Assembly (NCBI RefSeq): GCF_000565285.1
Contig: NZ_APVL01000001.1
Coordinates: 186,001-250,000, forward strand
Source: Cytobacillus firmus DS1
Lineage (GTDB): Bacteria > Bacillota > Bacilli > Bacillales > Cytobacillaceae
Length of the DNA stretch: 64,000 bases
Direction: 5' to 3'
The notes under the pieces are model-generated. The model saw only the letters and a list, made by a program, of their open reading frames with translations, searched no databases and was not told the DNA's origin. Position 1 is the first letter of the stretch. Each line of letters begins with the position of its first letter. The position numbers and the translations under genes were made by a program. Of this stretch, positions 32,046 through 40,528 are shown one piece after another.

Positions 32046-33659
32046 ATGACGATAACTTCCCAGGACCACCAGATAAGAGGAAACAATTCATACACATTTG
32101 ATGAGTTTTTAGATCGGCGTGCCAAACAGGATTGGTATAAGGATGATCCCTTTTTGCAAAATGCCTTAAAAAAATATGCAGGCTCGCAATACGAACAGAT
32201 ACATAATGAACTGCAGGTTTTTTCTCCGGCTGTTTCGTCCAAATGGAACACGCTTGCCGAGAGAGCGGCAAGGCCTGAATCCCGTCCGTATATGCTTCAT
32301 TTTGATGCCTTCAACCACCGCATTGACCGTGTCGTCCGTCCAATGGAAACGCATCAGCTGGAAAAAGAAGTGTTTGGGGAAGGGCTTTTTTCAAGCAAAA
32401 TGCCATCCTGGGAAAGTTTCACAAAGCGGATGCTGATTCATCAGCTGGGGGAAGCTGGTGTTGCCTGCCCGCTGACATGCACGATTGGATTAATCGCACT
32501 CCTTGAACAATATCCGAATGAAGATATTTCTGAGCTGGAGGAAATTTTACTTCATACAAAAGAGGGGCTGGACGGGGACTTTGCGATCGGTGCCCAATTT
32601 ATGACTGAGATTCAGGGCGGTTCCGATTTGCCTGCCAATGTGCTTGAGGCGGTTCCAGATGGTAAGAACTATCGCCTTTACGGCAATAAATTTTTCTGCT
32701 CGGTTGCACATGCCGACTATTCAGTGGTCACTGCAAAGATATCAGGCACTGATAAAGTGTCCACGTTCATTGTTCCGTCCTGGCTGCCTGGTGATAAGGA
32801 GAATGAAAAGCGCAACGGCTATGAAATCAACCGGATTAAGTGGAAAATGGGCACGGCCGAGCTGCCAACAGGTGAATTTCAGTATAATGGGGCTCTTGCT
32901 TACCCGGTTGGCCCGGCAGGAAAAGGAGTGGCCGTTGCAGTCGGCATCGTTCTGACACTATCCCGCCTTGAAATCGGCATTGCCTGTGCCGCCTTTATGC
33001 TCCGTGCAGTCCGGGAAGCCAATATTTATGGAGATTTCCGGACCGTCTTTGGCAAAAAGGTAAAAGATTACCCGCTATCAGCGAGAATGCTGAAAAAAAT
33101 TGAAAATGCCGCCCATAGGACAGCTGCAGGCGCTTTTAAAATCTATGATCTATTTCTGCGCCTTGACCAGCCGTTGAATGCCGGGATTCCGGTTAACCAG
33201 CCGCTCGAACTGAGAAAGCAGCTCTTTAACCTGAGGGAGCTTGTGCTTCTGCAGAAAATCTGTGCGACGAATGAAGGAGCAGAAGTGCTGCGCGATGCCA
33301 TCTCTGTCTTTGCCGGCCATGGTGTTATGGAGGAATTCTCGTCACTGCCGCGCATCTTCCGGGATGTCGTCGTTAATGAGCAGTGGGAAGGCCCGCGCAA
33401 TCTGCTGCTGACGCAAATTTACCGGGATATTCAGAGAGTGGCAGACTGGTATCCGCCGGCTGATTTCGTGTCGGATGTGCTTGCAGGTGCTTCTAAGGAA
33501 ACGATTGATCGATTTGCGGAGCAGCTGACGGATCTCCTGCAGCGCCCGGTGTGCGGGGAAGTGAGCGAAGCCTCCATGGAAGCGGCTGAAGAGTGGGATA
33601 TGTTCTGCGATTCCTTTTTTAAAGTGTACCAGACGATTGCTCTGGAGGAATTACAGTGA
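32046..33659 (+). CDS. Acyl-CoA dehydrogenase family flavoprotein (AidB-like subgroup)
   Basis: 537 residues, longer than typical short-chain enzymes (about 380). AIGAQFMTEIQGGSDLPANV is the flavin-binding motif that in AidB and related enzymes replaces the simple MTEPGAGSD; the GHGVMEEFSSLPRIFRDVVVNEQWEGPRN region near the C-terminus corresponds to the ACAD end with its acyl-CoA/FAD contacts. Expected to oxidise an acyl-CoA using FAD. AAAGGAGTG precedes the ATG. A terminator follows. Confidence 0.85.
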   Translation: MTITSQDHQIRGNNSYTFDEFLDRRAKQDWYKDDPFLQNALKKYAGSQYEQIHNELQVFSPAVSSKWNTLAERAARPESRPYMLHFDAFNHRIDRVVRPMETHQLEKEVFGEGLFSSKMPSWESFTKRMLIHQLGEAGVACPLTCTIGLIALLEQYPNEDISELEEILLHTKEGLDGDFAIGAQFMTEIQGGSDLPANVLEAVPDGKNYRLYGNKFFCSVAHADYSVVTAKISGTDKVSTFIVPSWLPGDKENEKRNGYEINRIKWKMGTAELPTGEFQYNGALAYPVGPAGKGVAVAVGIVLTLSRLEIGIACAAFMLRAVREANIYGDFRTVFGKKVKDYPLSARMLKKIENAAHRTAAGAFKIYDLFLRLDQPLNAGIPVNQPLELRKQLFNLRELVLLQKICATNEGAEVLRDAISVFAGHGVMEEFSSLPRIFRDVVVNEQWEGPRNLLLTQIYRDIQRVADWYPPADFVSDVLAGASKETIDRFAEQLTDLLQRPVCGEVSEASMEAAEEWDMFCDSFFKVYQTIALEELQ

Positions 33660-33666
33660 CAAAAGA

Positions 33667-33695
33667 AGCCTGGCAGGGGTCTGCCAGGCTTTATT
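33667..33695 (+). terminator. Intrinsic terminator after the acyl-CoA dehydrogenase gene
   Basis: AGCCTGGCAG (33667-33676) pairs perfectly with CTGCCAGGCT (33681-33690). The T-run is short (TTATT). Confidence 0.75.
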
Positions 33696-33767
33696 CGTAA
33701 CTTTACCAACGAAAATTCACGTTCCAAATTTCTCAATATAAACACCAAATTTCATCTGCGAAACCGC

Positions 33768-34022
33768 TCAGTGCTTAATCCGATAGATAACCGATGCCAG
33801 CAAATTGGCCAGGAAGAAGATCGGATTTCCCTGCATGTTCTCATGCAGAACCAGTTCATGAACCCTCATGCTGTCATACATTTCTCCCTGTGTTTTCCCC
33901 TTCGCTTTGTTTTTGGCCTCCATCTCTTTTAGGTTAGCCAAAAAGCGGTATTGCATGGGCAGGATGATGAGAGAAAGCAAAACATATAGCCCGAGAACCA
34001 CCCAAAAAATGGTTAAAAGCAT
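33768..34022 (-). CDS. Small membrane protein of unknown function
   Basis: 84 residues from the ATG at 34022, which has GGGAGGGG 5 nt upstream; the longer open frame to 34079 lacks a ribosome site. One N-terminal helix (LLTIFWVVLGLYVLLSLIIL), a charged middle (KEMEAKNKAKGKTQGEMYD) and a second weaker hydrophobic stretch (PIFFLANLLASVIYRI). I do not recognise the family with certainty; small Bacillus DUF proteins of this shape exist. Confidence 0.6.
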   Translation of the reverse strand: MLLTIFWVVLGLYVLLSLIILPMQYRFLANLKEMEAKNKAKGKTQGEMYDSMRVHELVLHENMQGNPIFFLANLLASVIYRIKH

Positions 34023-34178
34023 CTTATCCCCTCCCAGACTGATTAATTCCATTTTACACCAAATAATGCCTACTCGCATTCAAGGACCATGCAAGAACGT
34101 ACGTTCCTATTTATAGGCATAAATCCGCCGCTTCCAAAATAAGATGAAGTATCATCCAAGAAAAGAGGCGATCCAACC

Positions 34179-34550
34179 ATGATTACAAAAGAGATGCTGG
34201 TCCGTTTTGATGAGCTGAACCGCAGGAAAAAGGACCTGGAAGCAGAACTGGATAAATTGAAAGACCTGTTCCACCAGTATTTTGATACAGCAGTGGGACA
34301 GAATGAAAAAGGGGAAATCAAGATTGATAGTTATAAACTGCAGAGACAGATTAGGAGGACAGAGAAGTTTGATCCCGCTCCAACTGTCAGCAAACTCGAG
34401 GAGCTGAATCTTATCGATCTGATTCAAAAGCGTCCGGATGAAGGCAAAATAAAATCAGCCATGGACCTTGGATTGATTAAGGTAGCGGACCTGGAAGGCT
34501 GCAGAATCTCCAGGACCACCGCTGCTCTCCTGATTAAAAAACTGAATTAA
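34179..34550 (+). CDS. Hypothetical protein with N-terminal coiled coil
   Basis: 123 residues. Residues about 8-35 (RFDELNRRKKDLEAELDKLKDLF) form a clear coiled coil. The rest is charged and likely helical, with a helix-hairpin-like ending (ADLEGCRISRTTAALLIKKL). I do not recognise a family. The ATG lies about 8 nt after AGAGGCG, a weak site. The composition matches that of its neighbours, so it is probably a real gene, but with no functional clue. Confidence 0.6.
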   Translation: MITKEMLVRFDELNRRKKDLEAELDKLKDLFHQYFDTAVGQNEKGEIKIDSYKLQRQIRRTEKFDPAPTVSKLEELNLIDLIQKRPDEGKIKSAMDLGLIKVADLEGCRISRTTAALLIKKLN

Positions 34551-34569
34551 TCTTTTTTATAAAAAGTGT

Positions 34570-34600
34570 TTGACCTTCACGCTGCGTAAAGGTGTATCGT
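34570..34600 (+). promoter_or_regulatory. MerR-type promoter with 19-bp spacer and operator
   Basis: TTGACC (34570-34575), a 19-bp spacer and TATCGT (34595-34600). The inverted repeat ACCTTCAC-N5-GTAAAGGT (34573-34593) fills the spacer with one mismatch. This is the classic architecture for activation by MerR-family proteins such as Mta, TipA and BmrR. Confidence 0.78.
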
Positions 34601-34648
34601 TATTAACAGAAAGTACTTTCTATAACTTTTCGAAAGGAGGACCATCGC

Positions 34649-35410
34649 ATGGAATACACAGTGCAGAAGCTTGCGCAGCTGGCCGGGGTCAGCTCGAGGA
34701 CTCTCAGGTATTATGACGAAATTGGAATTCTTAAGCCGGCAAGAACCAATTCGTCGGGATACCGGATTTATGGCCGGCATGAAGTTGACAGACTGCAGCA
34801 GATTCTGTTCTACCGAGAATTGGGCGTCAGCCTCGATCAGATCAAGGAAATCATCACAGCACCCGCTTTCGACGCTGCGGATGCGCTGAAAGAGCACCGC
34901 GAGAAACTCCTTGAGAAAAGAAAACAGCTTGATCTGCTTATTACAAATGTAGAAAAAACGATAGCATCAGCAGAAGGGAGAACGAACATGTCAGACAAAG
35001 AGAAGTTTGAAGGGTTCAAAAAGAAAATGATTGAAGATAACGAGAAGCAATACGGAAAAGAAATCCGCGAAAAATATGGTGAGGAGGCGGTTAATAAGTC
35101 GAATGCCAAACTAATGAACATGACCCGGGAGGAGCATGAGGCTGTAACCAAACTGGCCGAAGAGGTGAACAGCACCTTATCCCAGGCCATGGAAACAGGC
35201 GACCCGGCAGGCGGGCTGGCTCAAAAAGCAGCCGAACTGCATAAGCAATGGATCACCTTCTATTGGAACGAATACAGCAAAGAGGCCCACGCCGGCCTTG
35301 CAGAAATGTATGTTGCAGATGAAAGGTTTAAAGCTTATTATGATAAAATTCAGCCGGGTGCCGCTGAGTTTTTAAGGGATGCAATCAAGATTTATACTGG
35401 ACAGCAATAG
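34649..35410 (+). CDS. MerR family regulator with TipAS antibiotic-recognition domain
   Basis: 253 residues. YTVQKLAQLAGVSSRTLRYYDEIGILKPARTNSSGYRIYG is the MerR HTH. A long coiled coil follows, and residues about 130-250 are the TipAS domain (KYGEEAVNKSNAKL, HKQWITFYWNEYSKEAHAGLAEMYVADERFKAYYD). Relatives Mta and TipAL sense thiopeptides or drugs and activate efflux genes and themselves. Autoregulation is supported by the operator at 34570-34600. AAAGGAGG precedes the ATG. It is not next to an efflux gene here; the RND pump gene is 1.4 kb away on the other strand. Confidence 0.93.
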   Translation: MEYTVQKLAQLAGVSSRTLRYYDEIGILKPARTNSSGYRIYGRHEVDRLQQILFYRELGVSLDQIKEIITAPAFDAADALKEHREKLLEKRKQLDLLITNVEKTIASAEGRTNMSDKEKFEGFKKKMIEDNEKQYGKEIREKYGEEAVNKSNAKLMNMTREEHEAVTKLAEEVNSTLSQAMETGDPAGGLAQKAAELHKQWITFYWNEYSKEAHAGLAEMYVADERFKAYYDKIQPGAAEFLRDAIKIYTGQQ

Positions 35411-35415
35411 GTATG

Positions 35416-35447
35416 AAAGCGGCTGGCTCTGCGGCCGCTTTTTTTTG
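35416..35447 (+). terminator. Intrinsic terminator after the TipAS regulator gene
   Basis: AAGCGGC (35417-35423) pairs with GCCGCTT (35434-35440), followed by a run of eight T. Confidence 0.88.
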
Positions 35448-35489
35448 GCTGAATATCCCGCTGCAGAGGAAAATGGAATCGTTCTGGTT

Positions 35490-35640
35490 GATAATTGCGT
35501 TAGTGCTCCAGGGTAAATGCGTAACATCCCACTTTTTGTGCCACCATGCAAAATATGAGACTGCAGACGAAAATTGCGTTCATCTCTATTCTACTTGCGC
35601 CATACAAATTAACTTTGCGCTATCCGCCAATATTTCACTA
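35490..35640. repeat. About 21-bp repeat array (AAATTGCGTT type)
   Basis: TGCG/TGTGC cores at 35496, 35518, 35539, 35575, 35596 and 35616; most steps are 20-22 bp, with one larger gap. More degenerate than the other arrays. It fills the 300-bp interval between two forward genes. The open frame here (35413-35664) has no ribosome site and is rejected as a gene. Confidence 0.55.
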
Positions 35641-35724
35641 AAACCATCTGCTTACTGTATGTAACTCCTTCCATAGGGGAAAATGAGTAACAAGATACCA
35701 ACTCAAAATGGCAGGGGTGATGAG

Positions 35725-36273
35725 ATGAGCCGCATTCCTTCCTATAAAGATGAGCAATCCATTAGGGAGAAATTAAGAGATATTTCTCTTGAGCATTGGG
35801 TCCATGAGGATTTGTTCAGTTTTAATTGGTGGCTGCTGCTGGCTGCAAGCATTTTGCCATTTTTTATTTGGTGGAGGCTGCTGGATAAGAGCAGGTTATT
35901 TGAAATACTGACTTTCGGCTTAATCTGTGCGATCTTCGCCTGTTTCCTGGATGTCGTAGGTGTGAGCATTCTTTTGTGGGGATATCCGGATAAGCTGTTT
36001 CACTTTATCCCTCCGTTAGTCCCTGCGGATTTTGTAATCATTCCGGTATCTGGGATGCTGATTTACCAGTATTTCAGCACATGGAAAAGCTATACCGTCG
36101 CAGCAGTGGGCCTGGGAGTCCTGTTTGCTTATATCATTGAACCGTTATTTAGTTTCTTAAATATGTTTGTACTCATAAATTGGAAGCATACTTATTCGTT
36201 AATAGGCTTTATCCTCTTTTTTCTGTGTATTCGTCTTTTGACGCTGTCCTTAAAGCGTGCGGTGGAAAAATAA
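35725..36273 (+). CDS. CBO0543-like polytopic membrane protein
   Basis: 182 residues with five to six hydrophobic segments after an amphipathic N-terminus (WVHEDLFSFNWWLLLAASI). The FIPPLVPADFVIIPVSGMLIYQY segment resembles the CBO0543 family of unknown function. ATG 35725 is chosen because AGGGGTG lies 7 nt upstream; ATG 35683 is in frame but has a poorly spaced AGGGG. Function unknown. Confidence 0.7.
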   Translation: MSRIPSYKDEQSIREKLRDISLEHWVHEDLFSFNWWLLLAASILPFFIWWRLLDKSRLFEILTFGLICAIFACFLDVVGVSILLWGYPDKLFHFIPPLVPADFVIIPVSGMLIYQYFSTWKSYTVAAVGLGVLFAYIIEPLFSFLNMFVLINWKHTYSLIGFILFFLCIRLLTLSLKRAVEK

Positions 36274-36277
36274 GACA

Positions 36278-36306
36278 AGCGGTCAGCCAAGCTGGCCGCT
36301 GTTTTT
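36278..36306. terminator. Intrinsic terminator, probably bidirectional
   Basis: AGCGGTCAGC (36278-36287) pairs with GCTGGCCGCT (36291-36300) around CAA, followed by GTTTTTC; the minus strand side has a run of A/T as well. It lies between convergent genes. Confidence 0.8.
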
Positions 36307-36311
36307 CATGA

Positions 36312-36572
36312 TTAATAGTGAGAGCTGTGGAAACACTTTTTACAGCAGCTGTAATGCCGCTCAAATGAGCATTTTTTGCAGGTGCAATGATGAATTTCAG
36401 GTGTGCATTTTTTACAGGAGCAGCTTTTATGCTCATAGGAACATTTTTTGCAGGAACAGTGGTGTTTAAAATCGCTTGTGCATTTCTTACAGCCGTGACG
36501 TTCAGGCTCTTCTTTCTTTTTGCAGCAGACCTTTTTCTTGTAATAATATTCTTCAACACAATAATGGCACAT
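36312..36572 (-). CDS. Small Cys/His/Lys-rich repeat protein
   Basis: 86 residues with 18 Cys. The last two thirds consist of about four units of 12-13 residues built around CSCKKC (HHCSCKKCSYE, KSCSCKKCTPE, HHCTCKKCSFE, YSCCKKCFHS). ATG 36572 is chosen because AAAGGAG is 8 nt upstream on the minus strand; GTG 36581 directly abuts it. The pattern suggests metal binding or a cross-linked spore-coat-type protein. No recognised family; function unknown. Confidence 0.75.
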   Translation of the reverse strand: MCHYCVEEYYYKKKVCCKKKEEPERHGCKKCTSDFKHHCSCKKCSYEHKSCSCKKCTPEIHHCTCKKCSFERHYSCCKKCFHSSHY

Positions 36573-36673
36573 GGAATTCACTCCTTTCTCCTTCTAATAT
36601 ATGAAGGGAAAGCGAGAAGGAAAGAGCCCTTGTCCATATTGTTTGAAATATCCGCAAATGCCCCCTCATTTTT

Positions 36674-36825
36674 CGCAGTCTAACGGGCAGTAAGACCCCC
36701 GCTTCAAGACTCTGAGAATCAAAGGAGGGTAAGCGGGGGCCAAACTGCCCGTAAAGGCCCGATTGGTTCAACTAACAATCAGTGGGGTATAAGGAAAACC
36801 CCCACTGATTGAAGTTTCACTTTAT
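36674..36825 (+). repeat. Multi-hairpin repeated element, short copy
   Basis: Same start (CGCAGTCTAACGGGCAG) and end (GAAGTTTCACTTTAT) as 19179-19438. Stems: ACGGGCAGT 36683-36691 with ACTGCCCGT 36744-36752; GACCCCCGCTT 36694-36704 with 36731-36741; AATCAGTGGGG 36777-36787 with CCCCACTGATT 36800-36810. The two middle hairpins of the long copy are deleted (about 108 bp shorter). Compared with the long copy, several stem positions differ yet still pair (GCTT with AAGC here, AAGT there). It lies between the Cys-rich gene and the RND pump gene. Confidence 0.8.
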
Positions 36826-36843
36826 TGAGGGGGCTGTTCACAG

Positions 36844-39800
36844 TTAATTAACGGTCTCAGGAATCACCTTCACCTTTTTCTGCTTTTTCTTCACCCAGCC
36901 AAAATGGAGGTTGGATGAAGAGAACAAGCGATAAACCGCCGGAATCAGGAGAAGCGTAATAAAGGTCGCAAACATCAGGCCGGAAATAATGACCATTGCC
37001 ATTGGTGCCTGATAGTTGCCGGAAGTTCCCGATGCCAAAGCAAGCGGCAGCATTCCGCCAACAGTAGTCAAAGTGGTCATAAAAATCGGCCGGATCCGGT
37101 TTTTGCCGGCTTCGAGAAGTGCATCTTCAATAGAGAAGCCTTCCATGCGAAGCTGGTTCGTACGGTCGATCAGCAGGATTGCGTTATTGAGCACAATCCC
37201 AATCAGCATAACAATGCCCATTCCTGACATGACACTAAGTTCCATCTGGGTTAAAAACAGTCCGAGTATGACGCCAACGATGGTCATCGGAATGACAGAC
37301 ATGACGATCAGGGGATGGCCCAGATGGTTAAACTGCACAGCCATCACCAGATACACAAGGAAAAGCGCAATGGCTAAAACAAACACCATATCCATGATCA
37401 ATTCCTGCTGCTGCTCAAGATCGCCGGCAGCTCCAGCACTATATCCGGCAGGGGCTTCAAAATCATTGATCAGCTTTTGGACATCCCGGTTCACAGCCCC
37501 AAGATCCCTGCCTTCGATATCAGCAGAAATGGAAATGAAGCGATCCCCGTCATGATGAGAAATTTCATTCGGTGTTTCTGCACTCTTCAAATCTATGAAG
37601 GAGGATAATGCTTTCTCACCCTGGGCAGTCGGAATTTTTAAATCCAGCAGTGCTGACCTGGAATCTGTTTTTTCAGCCCACTTCAAGGCAAGTGGGACCT
37701 TTTCTTCATTCATGGCCATTTCCCCAACAGGCAATTCCATGAAAGCCTGCTCCACAAACTGCCTGATTTGCAGCTGGGTTAAGCCTGCTTTTTCAATCGG
37801 TTCTTCTTTTAAAACAACAACCTGCTCCTTTGATGTGCGCTCCATCGAATTGGTTACACCAACGATGCCGTCAATTTTTTCGAGCTCCTCTGAAAAATCT
37901 CCTGCAAGCTTCTGCAGTTCTGCAAATTCTTCACCCGTAATATTTACTTGAACCGGTGAACCGCCGCCAGCTGACATCGCACTTTGAACATTTTTAACCG
38001 GGAGGGTATCAGACAGGCTGCGAAGTTCTTTCATAATGTCTTCATTGACATCTTTTTGCTCTCTTGTAATGTCATCGCCCTTTGTCATATTAATGATCGT
38101 ATAGAACATACCGCCGCTGTCCATGACATAATTAGACTCTACATCTTCAATGGATTGAAGTTTCTGGTTGATCCCCTGGGCGATATCTTCTTTTTCTTCG
38201 GGAGAAAGCCCTGTTTCAAGGTTAACCATCAGCTCTGTGTAGCGGTTGAACATATCCGGCATGATCGTCATCGGAATTTTCGTCACAAGCGTTAAAGAGC
38301 CGGCAAACATCAGGAAGAAAATCGCAATGACGGCAAAACTGTACCGTTTTTTCCGGATGGCCCATGCCGCAAGCCGGCTATACATACGCATAATCGGTCC
38401 TTCTTTGTGCTCTTTCTTTGGCTTGCGGAGCTTCAGCATTTTCTCCGAAAGAGAAGGGATCAAAGTGAACGAGACAATAACTGAACTGATCAGTGTAATG
38501 GCTACAACAGCAGACAGCATGATCATGAATGAGCCCACATCGCCGCCAATCAAACCGATCGGCAGGAACACGACAATCGTCGTAAGCATCGAAGCAATAA
38601 CAGCGGAGGAAACCTCTTTCGTTCCTTCCAAAACGGACTCAAGCTTGCCCAGTCCCTGTTCCTTCTTTCGATAGATGGATTCGATAATGACAATCGAAGA
38701 ATCCACCATCATTCCGATTCCAAGACCGAGCCCAATCAGGGTCAGCATATTAAAGCTGTAATCAAATACCCACATCGCCGCAAATGTCAGCAGGATGGAG
38801 GTCGGAATCGACAGGCCGATGATAAAAGTGGCCCTGACATTTCTTAAAAAGATCAGCAGTATGGCAATGGCAATGACGCCGCCGATTAAAATGTTGCCGG
38901 TCACGCCATCAATCGATTCCTGTACATAATCTGCCTGTGCTACCATTTCGTTCAGTTCAAAGCCCTTTACCAGGCCGTCTTCGCGAATGTTCTTCACTTC
39001 ATCCCGGACAGCGGCTGCCATTTCGATTTGAGTGGCATTTGCTGAGCGCCCAACCTGGACAAAAATGAAGTCCTTGGTGCCGTTTTTCCAGACGAACGAT
39101 GAGCTTTCCACCGGCTGAAAACGGACATCTGCCACATCTTTTAAATCAATAAACCCATTTTGAGACGGGATTTTAATATTTTCAACATCCTGCACATTTT
39201 CAAGCTTCGTATTCCAGCGGAGAGAGGGGGAACCGGAGTCACTGCTTAGTTCTCCGAGGGTTGCTTCGCTGTTCACCTGCTGAATCGCACCAATGACAGC
39301 CGCAGAATCGAGCCCTTTTTCCGTCAATTTGCTGCGGTCGAGTTCAATGATTACCTCATGCTCCTGAACCCCGGCCAGCGATACATCGCGGACTTCCGGC
39401 AATGCTTCCAGCCGCGGTTCAAGGGTTTCTTTTGCGAAAGCGGTCATTTCCTCCATGCTGCCGCCGGATACATCCATATAGAATTCATAGCTTTGCGTGG
39501 TCCCATACTGCCCGGCCGTGACATCCGTAATTGCTGCATTCCCGCCTTTAGCGGCATTTGCAGCAGACTCTACTTCTTTAAAAAGATCATCGCCCCGGCC
39601 CTGTTCAAATGTAATTTGAAATGAACTCCGTCCGATTGCCGATGTGGAGTCAACCGATTCCACTCCCTCAATCCCCCTGATTTGCTGCTCCAGGGGATTG
39701 GTAATCGATCGCTCCACTTCAATAGCAGCCATTTCACCCGCGCTGACCTCCACATAAGCGCCATCCATTGTCACCGGAGGCATCAGCTCCTTATCCAATT

Positions 39801-39897
39801 CCATAATGGAAAAGCTGCCAATGGCCAAAACCAGCACTGTCATAAGCGCTACCAAAATCTTTCTCTCTACAACCATTTTTAATACTTTCATAAACAT
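36844..39897 (-). CDS. RND family efflux transporter permease (SwrC/AcrB-like)
   Basis: 1017 residues. One N-terminal helix, two large extracytoplasmic porter domains and two six-helix membrane blocks; IGLGLGIGMMVDSSIVIIESIYR (helix 4 region with the proton-relay acidic residue) and the repeat-half MSGMGIVMLIGIVLNNAILLIDRTN are diagnostic. Gram-positive relatives include SwrC (YerP), which exports surfactin and other lipophilic compounds. No membrane-fusion or outer-membrane partner is nearby, as usual in Firmicutes. The regulator is not evident. An AAGGAGAAT site precedes the start on the minus strand. Confidence 0.93.
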   Translation of the reverse strand: MFMKVLKMVVERKILVALMTVLVLAIGSFSIMELDKELMPPVTMDGAYVEVSAGEMAAIEVERSITNPLEQQIRGIEGVESVDSTSAIGRSSFQITFEQGRGDDLFKEVESAANAAKGGNAAITDVTAGQYGTTQSYEFYMDVSGGSMEEMTAFAKETLEPRLEALPEVRDVSLAGVQEHEVIIELDRSKLTEKGLDSAAVIGAIQQVNSEATLGELSSDSGSPSLRWNTKLENVQDVENIKIPSQNGFIDLKDVADVRFQPVESSSFVWKNGTKDFIFVQVGRSANATQIEMAAAVRDEVKNIREDGLVKGFELNEMVAQADYVQESIDGVTGNILIGGVIAIAILLIFLRNVRATFIIGLSIPTSILLTFAAMWVFDYSFNMLTLIGLGLGIGMMVDSSIVIIESIYRKKEQGLGKLESVLEGTKEVSSAVIASMLTTIVVFLPIGLIGGDVGSFMIMLSAVVAITLISSVIVSFTLIPSLSEKMLKLRKPKKEHKEGPIMRMYSRLAAWAIRKKRYSFAVIAIFFLMFAGSLTLVTKIPMTIMPDMFNRYTELMVNLETGLSPEEKEDIAQGINQKLQSIEDVESNYVMDSGGMFYTIINMTKGDDITREQKDVNEDIMKELRSLSDTLPVKNVQSAMSAGGGSPVQVNITGEEFAELQKLAGDFSEELEKIDGIVGVTNSMERTSKEQVVVLKEEPIEKAGLTQLQIRQFVEQAFMELPVGEMAMNEEKVPLALKWAEKTDSRSALLDLKIPTAQGEKALSSFIDLKSAETPNEISHHDGDRFISISADIEGRDLGAVNRDVQKLINDFEAPAGYSAGAAGDLEQQQELIMDMVFVLAIALFLVYLVMAVQFNHLGHPLIVMSVIPMTIVGVILGLFLTQMELSVMSGMGIVMLIGIVLNNAILLIDRTNQLRMEGFSIEDALLEAGKNRIRPIFMTTLTTVGGMLPLALASGTSGNYQAPMAMVIISGLMFATFITLLLIPAVYRLFSSSNLHFGWVKKKQKKVKVIPETVN

Positions 39898-40528
39898 TCT
39901 CCTTACTCCCTAATAGTGAAAATTTGCACCCAAGATCTAATTATACAGACGCAAATAGGTATTAATAACTACTTTTTCTGTAATATTCCAATAATTCGTC
40001 CGACCTATTTCGTCAAAGTCTGACCTCGTTTGCAGGAAAAACTTAACATTTATTACAAATACTATCTTAACCGGGATAAAAGAGAGCCATAACGAGCCAG
40101 AGACATATATTGCTATCGGACTTAAGGCTGAGAAGAAGCAGGCTGGGATCAAGGGCGAAAACCTTGAAAAGAAGGGGATTGCAGTGAATCTGCCGGATTA
40201 ACGCCGAAAAAGTGGCGGGAGGAGGGGAAGTGGTAGTTAATCTTCCGGATTATTGACGAAAAAATGGCAGTTAACCACAAAGAGTAACGACGAAAAAGTA
40301 TCGAGTCAAGAAAAAATGGTAGTTAGTCCCCGGACTAACTACCAAATGTACGATAGCGGAATCAAAACGGCAGTTAATCCCCATCACCTGACGAAAATAT
40401 AAAAATAATATTAACAGGCAAGGGATTAATATCCCCGCCATTCAGCCTATAACCCTTCCAAAATGACAATCCCAAACAGTATGTTATACTGAAGAAATCA
40501 TAAAACTCCCAATATTGGAGGAGAGATC
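39898..40528. other. 630-bp gene-free interval
   Basis: Divergent gap between the RND pump gene and the sensory operon. The left 250 bp is AT-rich and should hold the pump promoter; I could not pick one. From about 40150 to 40400 lies a repeat array with a long palindrome. An open frame ending at 40200 lacks any start or ribosome site. Confidence 0.6.
40150..40400. repeat. Repeat array with mixed 52/34-bp steps (GACGAAAAATGGCAGTTAA type)
   Basis: CGAAA cores at 40156, 40205, 40257, 40291 and 40392; GGYAGTTA cores at 40232, 40266, 40318 and 40369 (steps 34, 52 and 51). It includes a perfect inverted repeat, GGTAGTTAGTCC-CC-GGACTAACTACC, at 40318-40343, with no T-run after it. Confidence 0.7.

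Noticed and set aside
35413..35664. Open frame of 83 codons after the TipAS regulator gene
   Set aside because: It begins inside the terminator hairpin, has no ribosome site and translates the degenerate 21-bp array.
36583..36620. Sigma-K promoter for the Cys-rich protein gene
   Set aside because: CATATATTA fits the -10 form, but the -35 AC at the right distance is absent. Kept only as a remark.
37016..39882. Long forward-strand open frames opposite the RND pump gene
   Set aside because: They are antisense shadows of a complete 1017-residue transporter with clear motifs and show no family features.
39990..40202. Open frame ending YIAIGLKAEKKQAGIKGENL... before the 40.2 kb array
   Set aside because: It looks protein-like near its end, but has no start codon or ribosome site, and runs into the repeat array. 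It may be a gene remnant, but I recognise no family.
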